A stretch of 64,000 nucleotides of DNA from UKL13-2 sp038206765 (GTDB taxonomy: Bacteria > Pseudomonadota > Gammaproteobacteria > Burkholderiales > Usitatibacteraceae): the NCBI GenBank assembly GCA_038206765.1, contig JBBRAM010000001.1, forward strand, positions 186,001 through 250,000, written 5' to 3'. This document shows, one piece after another, positions 63,801-64,000 of this stretch. The position numbers and the translations under genes are program-made. The notes under the pieces were generated by a model. That model saw only the letters and a program-made list of their open reading frames with translations. It ran no database searches and was not told where the DNA came from. How positions within the stretch are numbered: the first letter of the stretch is position 1; each line of letters opens with the position of its first letter.

Positions 63801-64000
63801 CAGCGGCTTGTTGGGCGCGCTTAGCTTCTTCCAGCGCCCTTAATTCAGCCTCCTTGCGAGCCCGCGCCTCGACTTCCAATCGCGCTCTGACTTGCGCCTC
63901 ACGCTCAGCCCTCGCACGGGCCTCGGCCTGGGATTTAATTCGCGCCGCGATTAAAGCGGCATCATCGACTTCAGGCACCACAGCCGGCTTCGGCGCAGGA
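60865..64000 (-). CDS. AsmA-like protein with long N-terminal coiled coil, 5' end outside window
   Basis: The frame is open to the window edge (upstream of the GTG at 63981 the reading PAPKPAV continues), so the N-terminus is missing. The visible ~1045 residues begin with ~600 residues of Ala/Glu/Arg/Lys-rich coiled coil containing 32-residue repeats (EKEAKxxAEARAxxEQ...). A membrane helix (about 620-645) follows, then a periplasmic AsmA-like region (LGLFPRPHVKLDQV-type start, FDGSATGALKIDW, repeated beta strands) to the end. AsmA-like proteins move lipids across the periplasm; the cytosolic coil is unusual. Confidence 0.8.
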   Translation of the reverse strand, partial: PAPKPAVVPEVDDAALIAARIKSQAEARARAEREAQVRARLEVEARARKEAELRALEEAKRAQQAAEHARAELELRLAEENKQREIAIATREKMTRDQLAEQAEQQKALAAARAKAEAEAQALARARVAAESEAKLLAEARLQADAAAKKQAVEFESAQRDLRQQLKAEIEAQVRAEMEVMLKSDIEDSARVEVEAAVRQGAQEDARRMLEARLVEERGLLERAGAAATQRAEADAKNMLAEQETKIRAEMEERIAALNAEKKVAEAAAREMAVAQADAAAKTAAEFSARLKIEEQARQKAQAETEAQRLRLEELARSEAKKRAQVEAEMAAKLAAEKEAKIQAEARALIEQELREKAQQASLAALAIEKEAKAEAEARARAEQALRETALQASQAELAAEKEAKAQAEARALAEQEMREQALEANQASQAQLERERKARDESDRNAAAQRLRLEARAREEALERERVEAEMIAKLAAEKGATADAEARAKSEAAKRKQAERASQTELESERRAREEAERKAESEMAAREATSLAASQQAVELERFEQEAEARVQHERALREKAEEKSRLEEEAEAASRAGQVARLRELQEQAERTQAEQLEIASGKRRRPVKRERHLLRWTMVGLLSLFVLAVILIQVVPLGAVNTRLEKALAGWVHDDVSSSGLRIGLFPRPHVKLDQVALGKLFDAKATSGKMYMDMAALFGDRFAIDSFELENVTITAEALGRAARWGDPEGRSKAIEISKIVLKNVKLDLKNINLDAFDAELKFNTKGAITHASMRAKGNKWMVDIAPAASASPTPAPSPSKATPADAASLPTETGEFTIDVSARELVSPIGAAILLDSFSAKGTFGNQQMILPEVKAKFFDGSATGALKIDWKQGISVSGNISAQKIKLDQLTEVFTRAVSLGGRLEGEFSVAAFAGSVGTILDQPKIQGNFAVKEGSIGNADLVQVMRSTDGNAVGGQSKFSDLTGQLKVGDGMIRYERLKLAGGVLLANGNVSVVYSTGALSGSVGSEIRSNVAQDRAIFSVSGNVARPVLKRGGL
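62720..63010 (-). repeat. Tandem ~96-bp coding repeats in the coiled coil
   Basis: Three consecutive units of about 32 residues (starting AAEKEAKIQAEA, AIEKEAKAEAEA and AAEKEAKAQAEA) encode most of this stretch, indicating internal duplication within the AsmA-like gene. Copy number may vary between strains. Confidence 0.7.

Overview
The window looks like a chromosomal segment of a betaproteobacterium with roughly balanced G+C. The class call rests on marker arrangements: an ECF sigma factor followed by DUF3619, DUF3106 and RDD genes; ilvB-ilvN-ilvC followed by psd; a DUF3460 gene; rho followed by a type B L31 gene; and smpB divergent from ratA-rnfH. I cannot resolve the genus. I see no rRNA, tRNA, CRISPR array, intact IS element or prophage. 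Most of the DNA is ordinary core genome, interrupted by several gene-poor, low-complexity or decayed intergenic stretches.

Layout. 1-2647: accessory exported proteins, one carrying a TonB-box-like motif, and an RcnB-like protein. 2961-7454: pilU, dapD, a DMT exporter, an unknown gene and psd. 7665-11048: the branched-chain amino acid operon ilvBNC. 11466-13652: the sigma/DUF3619/DUF3106/RDD cluster. 13696-18728: lptG, an MHS-type transporter and acs. 19015-23794: a CitE-like lyase, an acyl-CoA ligase and a class I fumarase, possibly one C4/C5-dicarboxylate route. 23835-29790: a pseudo-receiver/Ser-Thr kinase fusion, mfd and serB. 30254-33664: a nucleotide-transporter-like MFS protein, adenosine deaminase, a free-standing FimV N-terminal domain and DUF3460. 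33800-38112: the glrK-qseG-glrR regulatory locus. 38325-43522: DUF1415, prfC, ychJ-like, ybcJ-like, yaeQ, smpB, ratA and rnfH. 43662-49554: a c-di-GMP-binding PilZ protein beside a FimV protein, then two small envelope proteins. 49676-55466: a decayed gene, rho, rpmE2, an M48 lipoprotein protease and a GT39-like membrane glycosyltransferase. 56277-64000: a collagen-like lipoprotein, DUF3309, a SUKH protein, fpr, an MsbA-related ABC exporter and an AsmA-like protein that runs off the window.

The most interesting region is glrK-qseG-glrR and what follows it. In the 600 bp gene-free space after glrR there is a near-perfect sigma-54 promoter (TGGCAC-N5-TTGCA). Upstream of it are one perfect and one 7/8 copy of TGTC-N10-GACA, the consensus known for enterobacterial GlrR. 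Downstream is about 130 bp with two hairpins and C-rich segments resembling anti-Shine-Dalgarno sequence, ending in a textbook intrinsic terminator. This reads as a GlrR/sigma-54-controlled small RNA gene, analogous in circuitry to enterobacterial glmY but in a different place and with a different sequence. A second sigma-54 promoter precedes glrK, suggesting the whole module is sigma-54 dependent.
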